A stretch of DNA of 64,000 nt from Zobellia laminariae (GTDB taxonomy: Bacteria; Bacteroidota; Bacteroidia; Flavobacteriales; Flavobacteriaceae), in contig NZ_RCNS01000002.1 of the NCBI RefSeq assembly GCF_009725995.1, positions 1,116,001 through 1,180,000 of the forward strand. Direction: 5' to 3'. The notes under the pieces are model-generated. The model was not told the origin of the DNA, did not search any database, and was given only the letters and a program-made list of their open reading frames with translations. The position numbers and the translations under genes were made by a program. This document shows, piece after piece, positions 45,857 through 55,301 of this stretch; positions within the stretch are counted from its first letter, which is position 1; every line of letters starts with the position of its first letter.

Positions 45857-47188
45857 TTAAAGTTTAATATCGTTTCCTTGATAGAATTGTAATAATTGAT
45901 GGTATAAAATATTTAGGTATTTGGATTGTAAATAGTTCTGTTGCGCATTGGTAAAGGTGTTTTGACTAATTACCAGATCTGTAGTACTTAAGTCGCCCAG
46001 CTCATATTTTTTCTGTGCTAGATTATAAGACTGTTCTGCTGCATCTTGGGAGACTTCTGCCGCCACTAATTGTTCTTGTGATGAAAGCGCATTTTGGTAG
46101 GCAGTTTCCACCTTTTTAATTACTTCCTTTTCAATAGTTTGTTTCTGAATCTCAGCTTTTTCTATATTAAAAGAAGCTGTTTGTACCGCAGATTTTGTTT
46201 GATTTCTATTGAAAATAGGTATATTTAAACTTAGCCCTAACCTTTGATTAAAATTGACATCTAATTGATCGGTGAAAGTATTGTCACTTATACTAGTGTA
46301 ACCAGAACCAAGACTTCCTGTTAAAGCAAGGGTTGGTAAATAACCACCTTTCGCTATTTCTAATTCTTTTTCATTAACTAGAATATTTGTTTTGCTAGCC
46401 TCTACCTCTGGTAAATACGATAAGGCGTTGGCGTAAATAGCTTCTTTGTTTAGTTCTAGATTTATTAAGTCTTGATTCTCATCTACCGTTTCAATAGTTA
46501 AATCCTCTAAGGGCGATAATTCTAGTAATTGTTTTAGGTTGATGATGTTAAGCTCGTAATCATTTTTTGCTGCAATTACGTTGTATTTATTAGTTGCTGC
46601 CTGGCTTTGAGCTTCTGTATAATCACTTAATGCAATAGTCCCTGCATCTAATCTTGATTTGGCACGTAGTACTTCCTTTTCTGAAGCAATTAGATTATTT
46701 TCTGCAATGCTAATCCCTTCTTTACTATATAGGGTTTGCAGGTAAGATTCTAGAATGCTTATTACAATATTGTTTTTAGCTTCTTGTGCCAATAAACTAT
46801 TCTGTTCTATTAATAGTTGATTTTGCTTTACCTGATTACTTAATTGATTTCCTTGAAAGAGTGTTACGGAGCTATTAATACCAAGATTGGTACTATGTAT
46901 TTGATCAGAAACATAATCGCTCGTAATTGGGTCAATAGATGTACCGCTAGAGAAGTTTTGGGAAGCACTACCAAATAAGTTTGGAAGCTTAGCAGATTTT
47001 GCTTTGTTATAATTTACTTCAGAAATACTGGTATTTAAATCAGCATCTTTTACAGTAATGTTATTTTCAATTGCGTAAGAAATACAATCTTCTAAAGACC
47101 AAATTTTAGAGGCGGTATTGGTTTCTACATCCTGTGCAAAAGCAAAGTGAGCAAATAAAATGCTTGCTATGATTATATATTGTTTCAT
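45857..47188 (-). CDS. TolC-like outer-membrane efflux protein of the MacAB-type system
   Basis: Channel of 443 residues with a signal peptide (MKQYIIIASILFAHFAFAQ). The two-fold repeat is seen in SLEDCISYAIENNITVKDAD and in NYFNQRLGLSLNIPIFNRNQ-like strands, and the second helical repeat ends QKKYELGDLSTTDLVISQNT. It is the first gene of the nine-gene unit; the adaptor follows by five bases. CACTTTTG at 47215-47222 (minus strand) is one base from a -7 box. Confidence 0.94.
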   Translation of the reverse strand: MKQYIIIASILFAHFAFAQDVETNTASKIWSLEDCISYAIENNITVKDADLNTSISEVNYNKAKSAKLPNLFGSASQNFSSGTSIDPITSDYVSDQIHSTNLGINSSVTLFQGNQLSNQVKQNQLLIEQNSLLAQEAKNNIVISILESYLQTLYSKEGISIAENNLIASEKEVLRAKSRLDAGTIALSDYTEAQSQAATNKYNVIAAKNDYELNIINLKQLLELSPLEDLTIETVDENQDLINLELNKEAIYANALSYLPEVEASKTNILVNEKELEIAKGGYLPTLALTGSLGSGYTSISDNTFTDQLDVNFNQRLGLSLNIPIFNRNQTKSAVQTASFNIEKAEIQKQTIEKEVIKKVETAYQNALSSQEQLVAAEVSQDAAEQSYNLAQKKYELGDLSTTDLVISQNTFTNAQQNYLQSKYLNILYHQLLQFYQGNDIKL

Positions 47189-47382
47189 TTAAAGCGTGTT
47201 TTTAATTAACACTTCAAAAGTGAAACATTACTACCACCTATTAAAGAGCAATAGAAGTCTACCCCGATTGACTATACAAACACCCCTATTCTATCGACGG
47301 GATTTTTACGATTAGTAACGTTTTTTGTTGAACAGATTATTGTTCATTATCATTGCTTCTTAGATTCTAAAATTTAAAACAT

Positions 47383-47417
47383 AAAAAATCCGGTTACCAA
47401 TGGCAACCGGATTTTTT
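47383..47417 (-). terminator. Terminator after the CotH-like gene
   Basis: AAATCCGGTT-N9-AACCGGATTT hairpin, with A and T runs on both sides, 43 bases past the stop at 47460. It also isolates the efflux operon promoter region. Confidence 0.85.
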
Positions 47418-47459
47418 CTCCAATTTAACTCCTACATCATCACGCTACATAAAAACTCA

Positions 47460-48953
47460 CTAATTCAAATAATTACTAACTGCCGATGCTCTTTCAGATA
47501 CATGACTGTTCAACTCGCTTATAGCTGCCTGAAAGTCTGCGCTAGAATTCAAGAATGTATAACCCTCAACTTCTGCTGTTGCATAAGGCTCTACCAATGA
47601 AGAATAAGCAGCATATTCAGCTTGCATTCCGCTCACTGTAAAAACATTATTCGCAAATTCCTGCACATAGCTATCATATTTTGCTTTGTAGGTTGCATCT
47701 TCATACAAGTATCCTATGAGAGGCCACTCTGTATCATTTAAGTCTGAGAAATCTAAAGCTAGAGACCCTTCTTGATTACCACGTTGTAAGGCTTCGTTAT
47801 TATCCCAAGGTATCCATGACAATGTTTCTGTATCTGGATTGTTGTAAAGAAAATAGTTGTGTGTCATTCTACCATACGTATCCCAGTTTTGGATAACCGT
47901 GTTCACTGCTAAATAGTTCAAGAATGTTTTCGTATCAAATACAGTTTCTAAATTGGCACGCCAAGCTTCAGGATCAGTTGTACGATTATCTGCATGTAAA
48001 GCAGCAAAAAGACTTTCTATATCAGAATAATCAGCTTCGTCCTCATTAGTTTTCTTAACGAATACATCTTCAGAAAAAGAACCTTCTGCAAAGCTTGCGC
48101 CATCGCCATCTGGCTTATATAAGTTACCATCATCATCCGAGAATTGAGTATCAATTACCGTATCATCTACTTCTTCAACCAAAGTATATACACCAAAATA
48201 CTCAGGTCCATCACCATGGTCTACATAAACCTCATAAATTGAAGCATGAGAACTAGCTAAACCTGCTTCTCTGAACAAATCTGTAGCCACTTTTTCACGT
48301 AGCATAGACTGGTCATTATAGTTGTTTTTAAGACTTAGTTTTTTGAAACCATAAAAACGTTGATTGTCAATTTGTGGATATTCATCTTCAAACTCATCAA
48401 AATCTAGTTTAAACGACAATTTTAATATTCCTGCAGACCAGCTAGATTGCAAGCTGGAATTTCCTTTGAAACGTAGACCAACACGATACCATTCTTTGTC
48501 TTCAAAGAAAACTTCACCTGGAACAAAAATGGGGTCTTCATCAATTTCTACAAGTCCACCGCCACCTTGGCCACCAGCTGGAGGACCACCTGCTCCAGGT
48601 CCTGAGCCAGTACCACCAAATTCACCGTATAATGATGTCATATCATCTAACATGCTCTGCCATCTTTCTTCCGTTATGACAAGATCAAGACGTTTTACCG
48701 TATTGTCCTCAAAAACTACATCAAAATTAGGGTCAGCAGATTTGGTATGGGTTAAGTCTGTCCAATCTGTTGCTTCAAAATCGCTATCAGCATATGTTTC
48801 TACATATTCCGCATCATCGTCATCTGTTTCATCAACAACCTCTTCCGTGGTTTCTCCATCGTCCACAACAGCATCAGTTACATCATCATCTGAGCAGGAA
48901 GTTAAAAATATGAAGTGCATTGCCATTAAGAGCAATAGGCTTACTTTTTTCAT
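47460..48953 (-). CDS. CotH kinase-like lipoprotein
   Basis: Lipoprotein of 497 residues (Cys20, MKKVSLLLLMAMHFIFLTSC) with an acidic spacer (residues about 22-60) typical of surface-exposed Bacteroidota lipoproteins. A CotH domain follows: FKGNSSLQSSW, LKLSFKLDFDEF, YFGVYTLVEEVDD, and the late WIPWDNNEALQ. Bacterial CotH proteins are atypical protein kinases related to spore-coat CotH, or bind surface proteins. A Gly/Pro-rich loop lies at about residues 115-135. Divergent from the beta-helix gene. Confidence 0.88.
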   Translation of the reverse strand: MKKVSLLLLMAMHFIFLTSCSDDDVTDAVVDDGETTEEVVDETDDDDAEYVETYADSDFEATDWTDLTHTKSADPNFDVVFEDNTVKRLDLVITEERWQSMLDDMTSLYGEFGGTGSGPGAGGPPAGGQGGGGLVEIDEDPIFVPGEVFFEDKEWYRVGLRFKGNSSLQSSWSAGILKLSFKLDFDEFEDEYPQIDNQRFYGFKKLSLKNNYNDQSMLREKVATDLFREAGLASSHASIYEVYVDHGDGPEYFGVYTLVEEVDDTVIDTQFSDDDGNLYKPDGDGASFAEGSFSEDVFVKKTNEDEADYSDIESLFAALHADNRTTDPEAWRANLETVFDTKTFLNYLAVNTVIQNWDTYGRMTHNYFLYNNPDTETLSWIPWDNNEALQRGNQEGSLALDFSDLNDTEWPLIGYLYEDATYKAKYDSYVQEFANNVFTVSGMQAEYAAYSSLVEPYATAEVEGYTFLNSSADFQAAISELNSHVSERASAVSNYLN

Positions 48954-49257
48954 TATGATTTTATTTTTAGGTTATTATTTTCTATCCAAAGATGCTCATA
49001 AAAACAATGTTGATTTTTCAGAATCTGTGAACGACTGATTGTTTTCAGTGAATGTTCAAATACAATCTGTTAACCATTTTTGATTATCGTAGTATGCTAT
49101 AAATAACACTAATTACTCCTTCTATTTAACACCAAGTAATCATAGTCAACCTCTGTATTTTACTGGGTGTGTGCAGTCCATCGAAAAAGTCTAATGACAC
49201 ATACTATTCGATTTAAAATCGAGTTTGATTTTATACCCAAAACTTAAATCGTTTCAA
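48954..49257. other. Divergent non-coding region
   Basis: Between the CotH-like and beta-helix genes, about 304 bases. It has a perfect odd-length palindrome CGATTT-A-AAATCG at 49209-49221, 37 bases before the beta-helix ATG, and CAAAGATG at 48998-49005, one base from a -7 box on the minus strand. No gene is evident. Confidence 0.5.
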
Positions 49258-50649
49258 ATGAAAAACATATCGTTCTACCTACTGGTTGCTGTTATGATCT
49301 CTATGACATCTTGTAAAAAGGATGTTTTGAATTTAAATTCAGGTGAAGATACTTTTGAAGCTGACCAAGAAAATTTAGATGGACAGGGGTTGCCAAAGAT
49401 GGAATTTAAAGCAAAAGCCCCTAGCATACCAGGCGGCCAAGAGTATACTATAGATTTAGAACAATGGGATATTCCTAATGATGGAACCGATGCCATTAAA
49501 ACCACGGCTAATTTACAGGCTGCGATTGATTGGGCCCATGATGAAGCATATAGCCAAGTGATACTTCCAGAAGGGAATTATTTAGTGGGTGAAGATGTAA
49601 ATGAAATTTACCAAGGAGGGATAGAAATTCATGACAATACCGAGTTTATTTTTAGTGAAGGAGCCATTTTAGAAATAGATTCTAATGATAAATGGAATTA
49701 CTGTGTAATTAGTTTAGACGGCGATAATATAATTATTAGAGATGGTATTATACAGGGTGATAGATAAACCCATGTTTTTACGCCCCGTGAAAGTGATGGA
49801 AATACTTCTCACGATGAAGGTCATGGTATTTGTGTTTGGAACGATAGTAATGTTGTTCTTATAGATAATATGATTATCAGAAACACAACAGGCGATGGTT
49901 CTTTGGTCTTAGAAGCTACGGATGTTACGTTTACCAATAATGACATTTACAACAACAGAAGACAAGGAATTTCTATTGTGGGCGGCACACGCATAACAAT
50001 TACCGACAATGAGATTCACCACATAAACGGTACGAGTCCGCAATTCGGAATCGATATTGAAGGCGCTGGGCGTGTGGATGAAGATATCTTGATCCAGAAT
50101 AATTATTTTCATCATAACACAGGCGGAGACATTGTAAATACCAGCGGCAAGAATGTTTACATTTTAGATAATATTCTGGAACAAGGTGAAGGTAACACGT
50201 ATATAGATGGACCTTTAGTTTCTTGGCATAAAACACATAATGTTATTGCTAGAAATACGATTACTATGGATACCGGATCTGTAAATGGGCGGCTGGGCTA
50301 TATTCAGTATTCCGGAGGAGGTGATAAAGGACATAACCGCGCCACCTATGTACACGATAATGTTTGTAATAATTGCGGAATGTACATGTACAAAAGTTCT
50401 GATGCAGATGTACGCCGTAATAAGTTTTACGGCTACTTTATGGCGTTTTCAGATTTTGAAAACGTAACAATGATAGATAATCTTGTCACCTATTCTGAAG
50501 AGTTTACCAACCTAAGGTACTGCTGGTCTTACCGTTTTAAAGATGCAACAGGTACCGCTACAGGAAATTATTTAGGTGATGAACTCCAAGACCTACCGTT
50601 AACAGAAACAGAACCGTATACCATGCAATGTGTGCTGGATGGTTGGTAG
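49258..50649 (+). pseudogene. Beta-helix lipoprotein gene interrupted by one in-frame TAA
   Basis: The reading frame from the ATG at 49258 (lipoprotein signal MKNISFYLLVAVMISMTSC, Cys19) runs to TAA at 49765-49767, then continues in the same frame to 50649. The two parts, 169 and 293 codons, are one right-handed parallel beta-helix protein: repeats such as NIIIRDGIIQGDR before the stop and NVVLIDNMIIRNTTGDGSLV after it. Translation across the stop gives GDR-stop-THVFTPRESDG, so one codon (perhaps Tyr or Gln) was lost. There is no insertion or frameshift. It may be a recent pseudogene, a sequencing error, or read-through. Likely a polysaccharide lyase-like or binding protein. Confidence 0.85.
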
Positions 50650-50654
50650 CAAAT

Positions 50655-50696
50655 AAAAAAGAGAAGATAGAACCTTGTGTTCTGACCTTCTCTTGG
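50655..50696 (-). terminator. Terminator between beta-helix gene and amidohydrolase
   Basis: AAGAGAAG/CTTCTCTT hairpin with an inner AGAAC/GTTCT. On the minus strand the stem is followed by a U run, so it serves the amidohydrolase operon ending at 50774; it could also stop the plus-strand gene. Confidence 0.75.
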
Positions 50697-50773
50697 GGAC
50701 TACTAAGTAGGTTGTTTATGAAGTGGTATTCTTTAAAAAAGATACTGCTCCTAACCTATTTTCTTACTAAAAA

Positions 50774-52093
50774 CTACTGTACTACCACACCTCTCTTAAA
50801 AACATATTTTATGTCTGGGGTGTTACTGATATTTTCTAAGGGGTCCGTATTTAGAATTACCAAGTTTGCTATTTTACCTTCTTCTATAGTTCCAATGTTC
50901 TTCTCTTGGCCTAAGCCCTCTGCGTTAACAATAGTTGCTGCTCTTATTGCATCTATATTAGATAAGCCTGCTGTGGTTAAAAGTTTAAGTTCTTTATGAA
51001 GATTTATAGTGCCATCTTCGGAAATCATATGATCAGACCCTGCTCCTATTTTGACTCCTTGCTCGTAAGCAATGGTTACCGCTCTAAAAGCATCAACCTT
51101 ACCCAAGGCTTCATCCGACATATTTTTAATATCTTCTTTGAAATAGTAATACACGAACAGCGTAGCGTCTAAAATGCTATTGTTATTTTTCATCGCATCA
51201 AAAAGCTGAATTACTTCTGGCGTATTTTTATCCCATTTTATGGCATCTAGTTTAGCTTTCCATTCAGCAGCTTTTTCTCTAGACTCAAAATCATGTCTTC
51301 CCTTTATTTCCCCTTTAGCCATTTGGTATTGCAAAAGCGACCCGGCATGAGACATAACGTCTGCACCTCCGTTTGTAATATCCAATGGTTTTGTGGGAGG
51401 CACTACTCCATGCGCCCAGACCTTTAAGTTTTGTTTCTTGGCTTCTGTTGCAACTTTTTTAAATAAGTCTTTATTAACGTTTAGGTATACCTTAATCGCG
51501 GTCGCCCCTAAGCCTTTGGCTTCTGCTACGGCTTGTCTCAAATCCGTGGTGTCGGTAATGGCTTTTTGCCAAGAAACTTCACCCGCTTTTGCACCTTTGG
51601 CAACTTCTTGTGGGCGTGGGTCACTCGCAAAAAATTCAGGTCCTGCAATTATGGTCGAAAAGAAAACATCAGATCCAATGTCTTCTCCTATTTTCATATT
51701 CTTCTTCAACAATGTAAGCATCCGTCCATCACCTCCCATGTCACGCACACCCGTTACCCCAGCTTTTAAAGCTGTGTTTAGCTGATTCTGGGCCTCTTTT
51801 AACGTACCATGAGTAATATGAACGTGCGCATCAATTAAACCGGGAATGATATACTTTCCTTTCAAATCATAAACAATAGCCCCTTCTGGAGATGTTGAAG
51901 CGCCGTCATAAGAAACTGTTTCTATTTTATCATCCTTTATCAGCAGACTTCCCGTTTTTCCCTTATCAGAAACCGCATCAATTATAGTTGCATTTTTTAA
52001 AACGACATAGGTAGGACCGGCTTTATCTGCTTCTTGTGAATGGGCGGCGGTGTATAATAGAAGTGCAGCAAATAATAAAGTGATTTTTTTCAT
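50774..52093 (-). CDS. Secreted metal-dependent amidohydrolase
   Basis: Amidohydrolase-superfamily protein of 439 residues with a signal peptide (MKKITLLFAALLLYTAAHSQ). The metal site includes H-x-H in DAHVHITHG, later His in VWAHGVVP and MSHAGSL, and Asp in GAGSDHMI. The C-terminal beta-sandwich (IVNAEGLGQEKNIGTIEEGK) is typical of imidazolonepropionase-like enzymes. The likely substrate is a cyclic amide or dipeptide-like compound. It ends the MarR operon, 17 bases after the dipeptidase gene. Confidence 0.9.
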   Translation of the reverse strand: MKKITLLFAALLLYTAAHSQEADKAGPTYVVLKNATIIDAVSDKGKTGSLLIKDDKIETVSYDGASTSPEGAIVYDLKGKYIIPGLIDAHVHITHGTLKEAQNQLNTALKAGVTGVRDMGGDGRMLTLLKKNMKIGEDIGSDVFFSTIIAGPEFFASDPRPQEVAKGAKAGEVSWQKAITDTTDLRQAVAEAKGLGATAIKVYLNVNKDLFKKVATEAKKQNLKVWAHGVVPPTKPLDITNGGADVMSHAGSLLQYQMAKGEIKGRHDFESREKAAEWKAKLDAIKWDKNTPEVIQLFDAMKNNNSILDATLFVYYYFKEDIKNMSDEALGKVDAFRAVTIAYEQGVKIGAGSDHMISEDGTINLHKELKLLTTAGLSNIDAIRAATIVNAEGLGQEKNIGTIEEGKIANLVILNTDPLENISNTPDIKYVFKRGVVVQ

Positions 52094-52110
52094 TTTAAGA
52101 GAGGTTAAGT

Positions 52111-53316
52111 TTACTGTTTGAATATTTTACTGAGTGCACGTTTGAAATTATCTCCCAACACCATTTTTATGTGTTCGTCCTTGTAGCCTTTTTTGATTAA
52201 ACCTTCGGCAATGTCGTATACCCTGAATGGGTGATTCAGTTTTTCTATGGTCAACAAATAATCTTCATTGGTGTGGCATTGGTACTTTGCCGGTGCATTT
52301 TCCAGCGTATCTTTTCTCAATTGTAAATCGGCATAATCTTCAGTATATAGCCCTTGATCACTACCTATACCTACATGGTCAATACCCACCAACTGCGCTA
52401 CGTAATCTATATGGTTTAAGAAATTTTCTATATAAACAGGTTCTTTTTCACTTACCATAAATCGTAAAATAGGAATCCCGATAACGCCATCAGTTTTTGC
52501 CATTGCTTTTATGGCTTCATCCGTTTTTGACCTTGCCAAACCTTTGGCTATGGTACGGCAACCCCCATGGTTAATAAGTGCGGGTACTCCTTCGCAAGCT
52601 TCAATGCCACCAAGAGTGGTCATATCACCACAATGCGATACATCTACGCCCATACCCACTTCATTCATTCTACGCACTATTTGTTTCCCAAATTCGGTAA
52701 TACCAGTGTCTACATCTTCAAAAGCGCCACAACCCAATCTGTTTTTACCGTTATAAGTTAATTGGGATACGCGTTGTCCTAAACCGTAAAACAGGTTCAC
52801 ATCATCTACTGTTCTAAAATGGCTGCTTTCCTGATTGGTCATTAGCATGCCTATCTTTTTTGACGACGATAAATTTTCAAGTTTAGACTTACTATCGATA
52901 CGCTCAAAATACTGAGGATTTGAAGCGATTATTCCATTTTGAACGGCCATAAACTTGAGCATGTCGTCATAAGCAGGAATCATATTTCCCCAACCAAAAA
53001 CGTTCATTCCAGCGTCTCGTACAAACTGATAATCTTCTTTAGTAAATGAACCTGGAACCGTCTCCCAAAGCTCCGTAAGTGATTTGCCGTCTCTTTTATG
53101 ATAATCATCTCCAAACGTGCTCAGCATATCTATACAAGCCGTTTCATTAATCAATTGTTTGGCCTTGGCGGAATACTTCCTTAGCTCTTTTCTTTCCCTT
53201 AGCGTGTTCTTACTTTTGTGTACATCGGGTACATGACTAGCACTGAGCGGCATAACCGATATACCCGCTACGGTAGCCCCCAATTTTTTTATGAAATTTC
53301 TTCGTTTTGATGTCAT
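52111..53316 (-). CDS. Tat-exported membrane-dipeptidase-like protein (M19)
   Basis: Protein of 401 residues beginning with a twin-arginine signal (SKRRNFIKKLGATVAG). It matches the M19 renal dipeptidase family: GMGVDVSHCGDMTT, ALINHGGCRTIA and DHVGIGSDQG. The first metal motif, usually His-x-Asp near DGHND, reads ACIDMLSTFGDD here, so that motif is altered. Other metal and substrate residues (His in SHCGD and NHGG, Arg in GGCR, Asp in GSDQG) are kept. Its start overlaps the membrane-protein stop by four bases. Confidence 0.88.
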   Translation of the reverse strand: MTSKRRNFIKKLGATVAGISVMPLSASHVPDVHKSKNTLRERKELRKYSAKAKQLINETACIDMLSTFGDDYHKRDGKSLTELWETVPGSFTKEDYQFVRDAGMNVFGWGNMIPAYDDMLKFMAVQNGIIASNPQYFERIDSKSKLENLSSSKKIGMLMTNQESSHFRTVDDVNLFYGLGQRVSQLTYNGKNRLGCGAFEDVDTGITEFGKQIVRRMNEVGMGVDVSHCGDMTTLGGIEACEGVPALINHGGCRTIAKGLARSKTDEAIKAMAKTDGVIGIPILRFMVSEKEPVYIENFLNHIDYVAQLVGIDHVGIGSDQGLYTEDYADLQLRKDTLENAPAKYQCHTNEDYLLTIEKLNHPFRVYDIAEGLIKKGYKDEHIKMVLGDNFKRALSKIFKQ

Positions 53317-53888
53317 TCCTTATTCTTTTGAGATTGTACTGCAAAGTAGCCTAGCATGATACCTAAGGCAATATTCCATAAGGACAGTAAACCTATTTGT
53401 AAATGTTTGGGTAGGATGAATACGGTCGTCATGGCCGGAATCCAAAACCAAACAAGGGACCACCATGCTTTGGTTAGGCTATTCCAATCCATTTCCTTGC
53501 CTTCTATTTTATTATCCGTAAACCTGTGAAAGGTTACGAATACGGGACCATAGATAATATTGGCAAAAAAGGAAACCGATAGCGCATAAAAGAAACTGCC
53601 CTTTGCCACATTAAACCACCAGCCTTTAGCAATTATAGCATCTATATAAGCAAAGAAGCCTGTAAAGGCATATTTAAAAGTGATACCCAGAAAGGCCCAT
53701 ACCAGCATTTTTAAAAATAGCTTAACCGGACCTGGACCAAAAAAACACCATCTTTTCAACCGTATACGAACCGCAATAAGTTCTCCTATAGTACCCAGAA
53801 TACCAATTTGTACTGCACTAGACAGAAGTGGATATTCTTTTACAAAATTTAGATAGCTTTCAATCATATTATTAGTTGTTAAATGCAA
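53313..53888 (-). CDS. Mpv17/PMP22-like multispanning membrane protein (tentative)
   Basis: Membrane protein of 191 residues with four to five helices. An internal ATG at 53867 (MIESYLNFVKE) gives a more usual N-terminus. WWSLVWFWIPAMTTVFILP followed by LWNIALGIMLGYF resembles the C-terminal signature of the Mpv17/PMP22 family, and FGPGPVKLFLK is also similar to it. The family is best known from eukaryotic organelle membranes, so I treat the call as tentative. It lies between the OCD and dipeptidase genes, with which it is co-transcribed (18 bases after the former, four-base overlap with the latter). Confidence 0.7.
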   Translation of the reverse strand: MHLTTNNMIESYLNFVKEYPLLSSAVQIGILGTIGELIAVRIRLKRWCFFGPGPVKLFLKMLVWAFLGITFKYAFTGFFAYIDAIIAKGWWFNVAKGSFFYALSVSFFANIIYGPVFVTFHRFTDNKIEGKEMDWNSLTKAWWSLVWFWIPAMTTVFILPKHLQIGLLSLWNIALGIMLGYFAVQSQKNKE

Positions 53889-53906
53889 CTATTTATCAAA
53901 AGACGA

Positions 53907-54854
53907 TTACGCCTTTGATTTAGTATAACAATAAAGTCCGGCTGCAATATCTTCGCAAGCCACACCTAAAGATTTAAACACCGTCTTTTTTGATGCATCA
54001 TATAAGCTTGAATCCTTCAACATTTCTGAAATATCCGCTTTAATAAAATCTAAGGCATCACGACCATTTTCTTTAGCAGGAATCAATAATTCCCCCGCCT
54101 CATTAGCTGCTGACAACCTGTTATCAACATATACATCTGAACTATTAATAATAGCCGACGCTAATTCTCTTGTGCTAGCCGTACAAGCTCCTACAGCGTT
54201 AATATGGACATGCCTTTTTAGATAATCATTATCTAATATGGGTTCTGTAGCCGCGGTTACGGTACAGATAATATCTGCATCCTTCGCAGCCGCTTCTATA
54301 GTATCGCAGACAATGAAATCAATACCTTTAAACTTCTCCATATCAGTAGCTAGTCGTTCGGCACTACTCCTATTTAAACTCCAGAGGGTAACTGTTTTAA
54401 TATCCCTAACCTCCAACATGGCTTCAATATGTTTTCTAGCCTGTACACCGCTACCAAGGATACATAAATCCTTAGCTTCGGGAATTGCCAAAAGACTAGT
54501 AACCAGTCCGCTTACTGCAGCAGTTCTTATTCCCGTTATACCATCGGCATCTAAGCTGGTCATCAATTGCCCGGTAACAGTTTCATACAGATGAATTATC
54601 CCTTGGTGTGAGCTAAGCCCTTGTTTATAGTTATCAGGAAAAATACTCAAAATCTTAATTCCCATTACGTCATACGGCCTAATATAAGCTGGCATCATTC
54701 CCATAATTCCCTTTGTGGCATTTTGCAAAGGCATGGTAGCACGAAGCGGGTTTACAATATCCTTTTCGGCATCAAGTAAAAATAACTCCTTCATTACCTG
54801 AATACATTCAGACATGGGTAACAAGGATTCTATTTGGTCATTATCTAAAAACAT
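53907..54854 (-). CDS. Ornithine cyclodeaminase/mu-crystallin-family protein
   Basis: NAD(P)-dependent protein of 315 residues. The N-terminal half carries conserved RATMPLQNATKGIMGMMPAY and the active-site segment around GIRTAAVSGLVTSLLA; the Rossmann motif is ILGSGVQARKHIEAM. Family members deaminate ornithine to proline, reduce ketimines or act on alanine-type substrates. The Asp of DNRLSAANEAGELLIPA is typical. It is adjacent to the MarR gene (no gap) and is the first enzyme of the operon. Confidence 0.92.
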   Translation of the reverse strand: MFLDNDQIESLLPMSECIQVMKELFLLDAEKDIVNPLRATMPLQNATKGIMGMMPAYIRPYDVMGIKILSIFPDNYKQGLSSHQGIIHLYETVTGQLMTSLDADGITGIRTAAVSGLVTSLLAIPEAKDLCILGSGVQARKHIEAMLEVRDIKTVTLWSLNRSSAERLATDMEKFKGIDFIVCDTIEAAAKDADIICTVTAATEPILDNDYLKRHVHINAVGACTASTRELASAIINSSDVYVDNRLSAANEAGELLIPAKENGRDALDFIKADISEMLKDSSLYDASKKTVFKSLGVACEDIAAGLYCYTKSKA

Positions 54855-55289
54855 CTATTCTAAATTCTCTATAATCTTGTGCAAAACAGTTTTGAATATG
54901 GCTAAGTCAGCTGATTTTATATTGGTTTCTGATTTTTGTGTTATGCCATTAGCCACTTGTAAAGCTTCCTTTTCAAGCGCTTGCCCCTGTTTTGTCAAAA
55001 ATATTTGTTTGTTTCTTTTGTCTTCGTCCAAGCAGCGTCTTATGAGTAAACCTTTCTTCTCTAAAGTATCTATTTGCCTGGTCATCGTGCTCTTTTCTTT
55101 CTTAGCACGTTTAGCTAATTCTTGTTGATTAATGCCATCCTCTTTCCATAAATAAAATAAAATACGCCATTGTTCAATGGTGATATCTATACCATTTTCT
55201 TGAAATGCCAGTTGCAAATGCGTCGTTAAGACACGCTCTGTGGCACTTATGAGTCGTGACGAGGAATTGTATTGTTCGGCCTTAATAAT
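54855..55289 (-). CDS. MarR-family regulator, probable ATT start
   Basis: MarR-type winged-helix regulator. The HTH and wing are NQQELAKRAKKEKSTMTRQI and LIRRCLDEDKRNKQIFLT. The earliest conventional start is TTG at 55217, which gives only 120 residues and removes helix 1. The frame upstream stays protein-like (AEQYNSSSRLISATERVLTT) to a TAA at about 55302, but has no ATG, GTG or further TTG. ATT at 55289 gives 144 residues, the normal MarR length. It lies at the head of the catabolic operon, and a candidate operator is at 55302-55322. Confidence 0.8.
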   Translation of the reverse strand: MIKAEQYNSSSRLISATERVLTTHLQLAFQENGIDITIEQWRILFYLWKEDGINQQELAKRAKKEKSTMTRQIDTLEKKGLLIRRCLDEDKRNKQIFLTKQGQALEKEALQVANGITQKSETNIKSADLAIFKTVLHKIIENLE

Positions 55290-55301
55290 ATTCGCTTTAA
55301 A

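Noticed and set aside
47282..47330. LytTR-type operator upstream of the efflux operon
   Set aside because: AACGTT is present on the minus strand, but I could not find the pair of direct repeats a LytTR site needs.
49765..49767. Recoding of the TAA as selenocysteine or pyrrolysine
   Set aside because: Those use TGA and TAG respectively.
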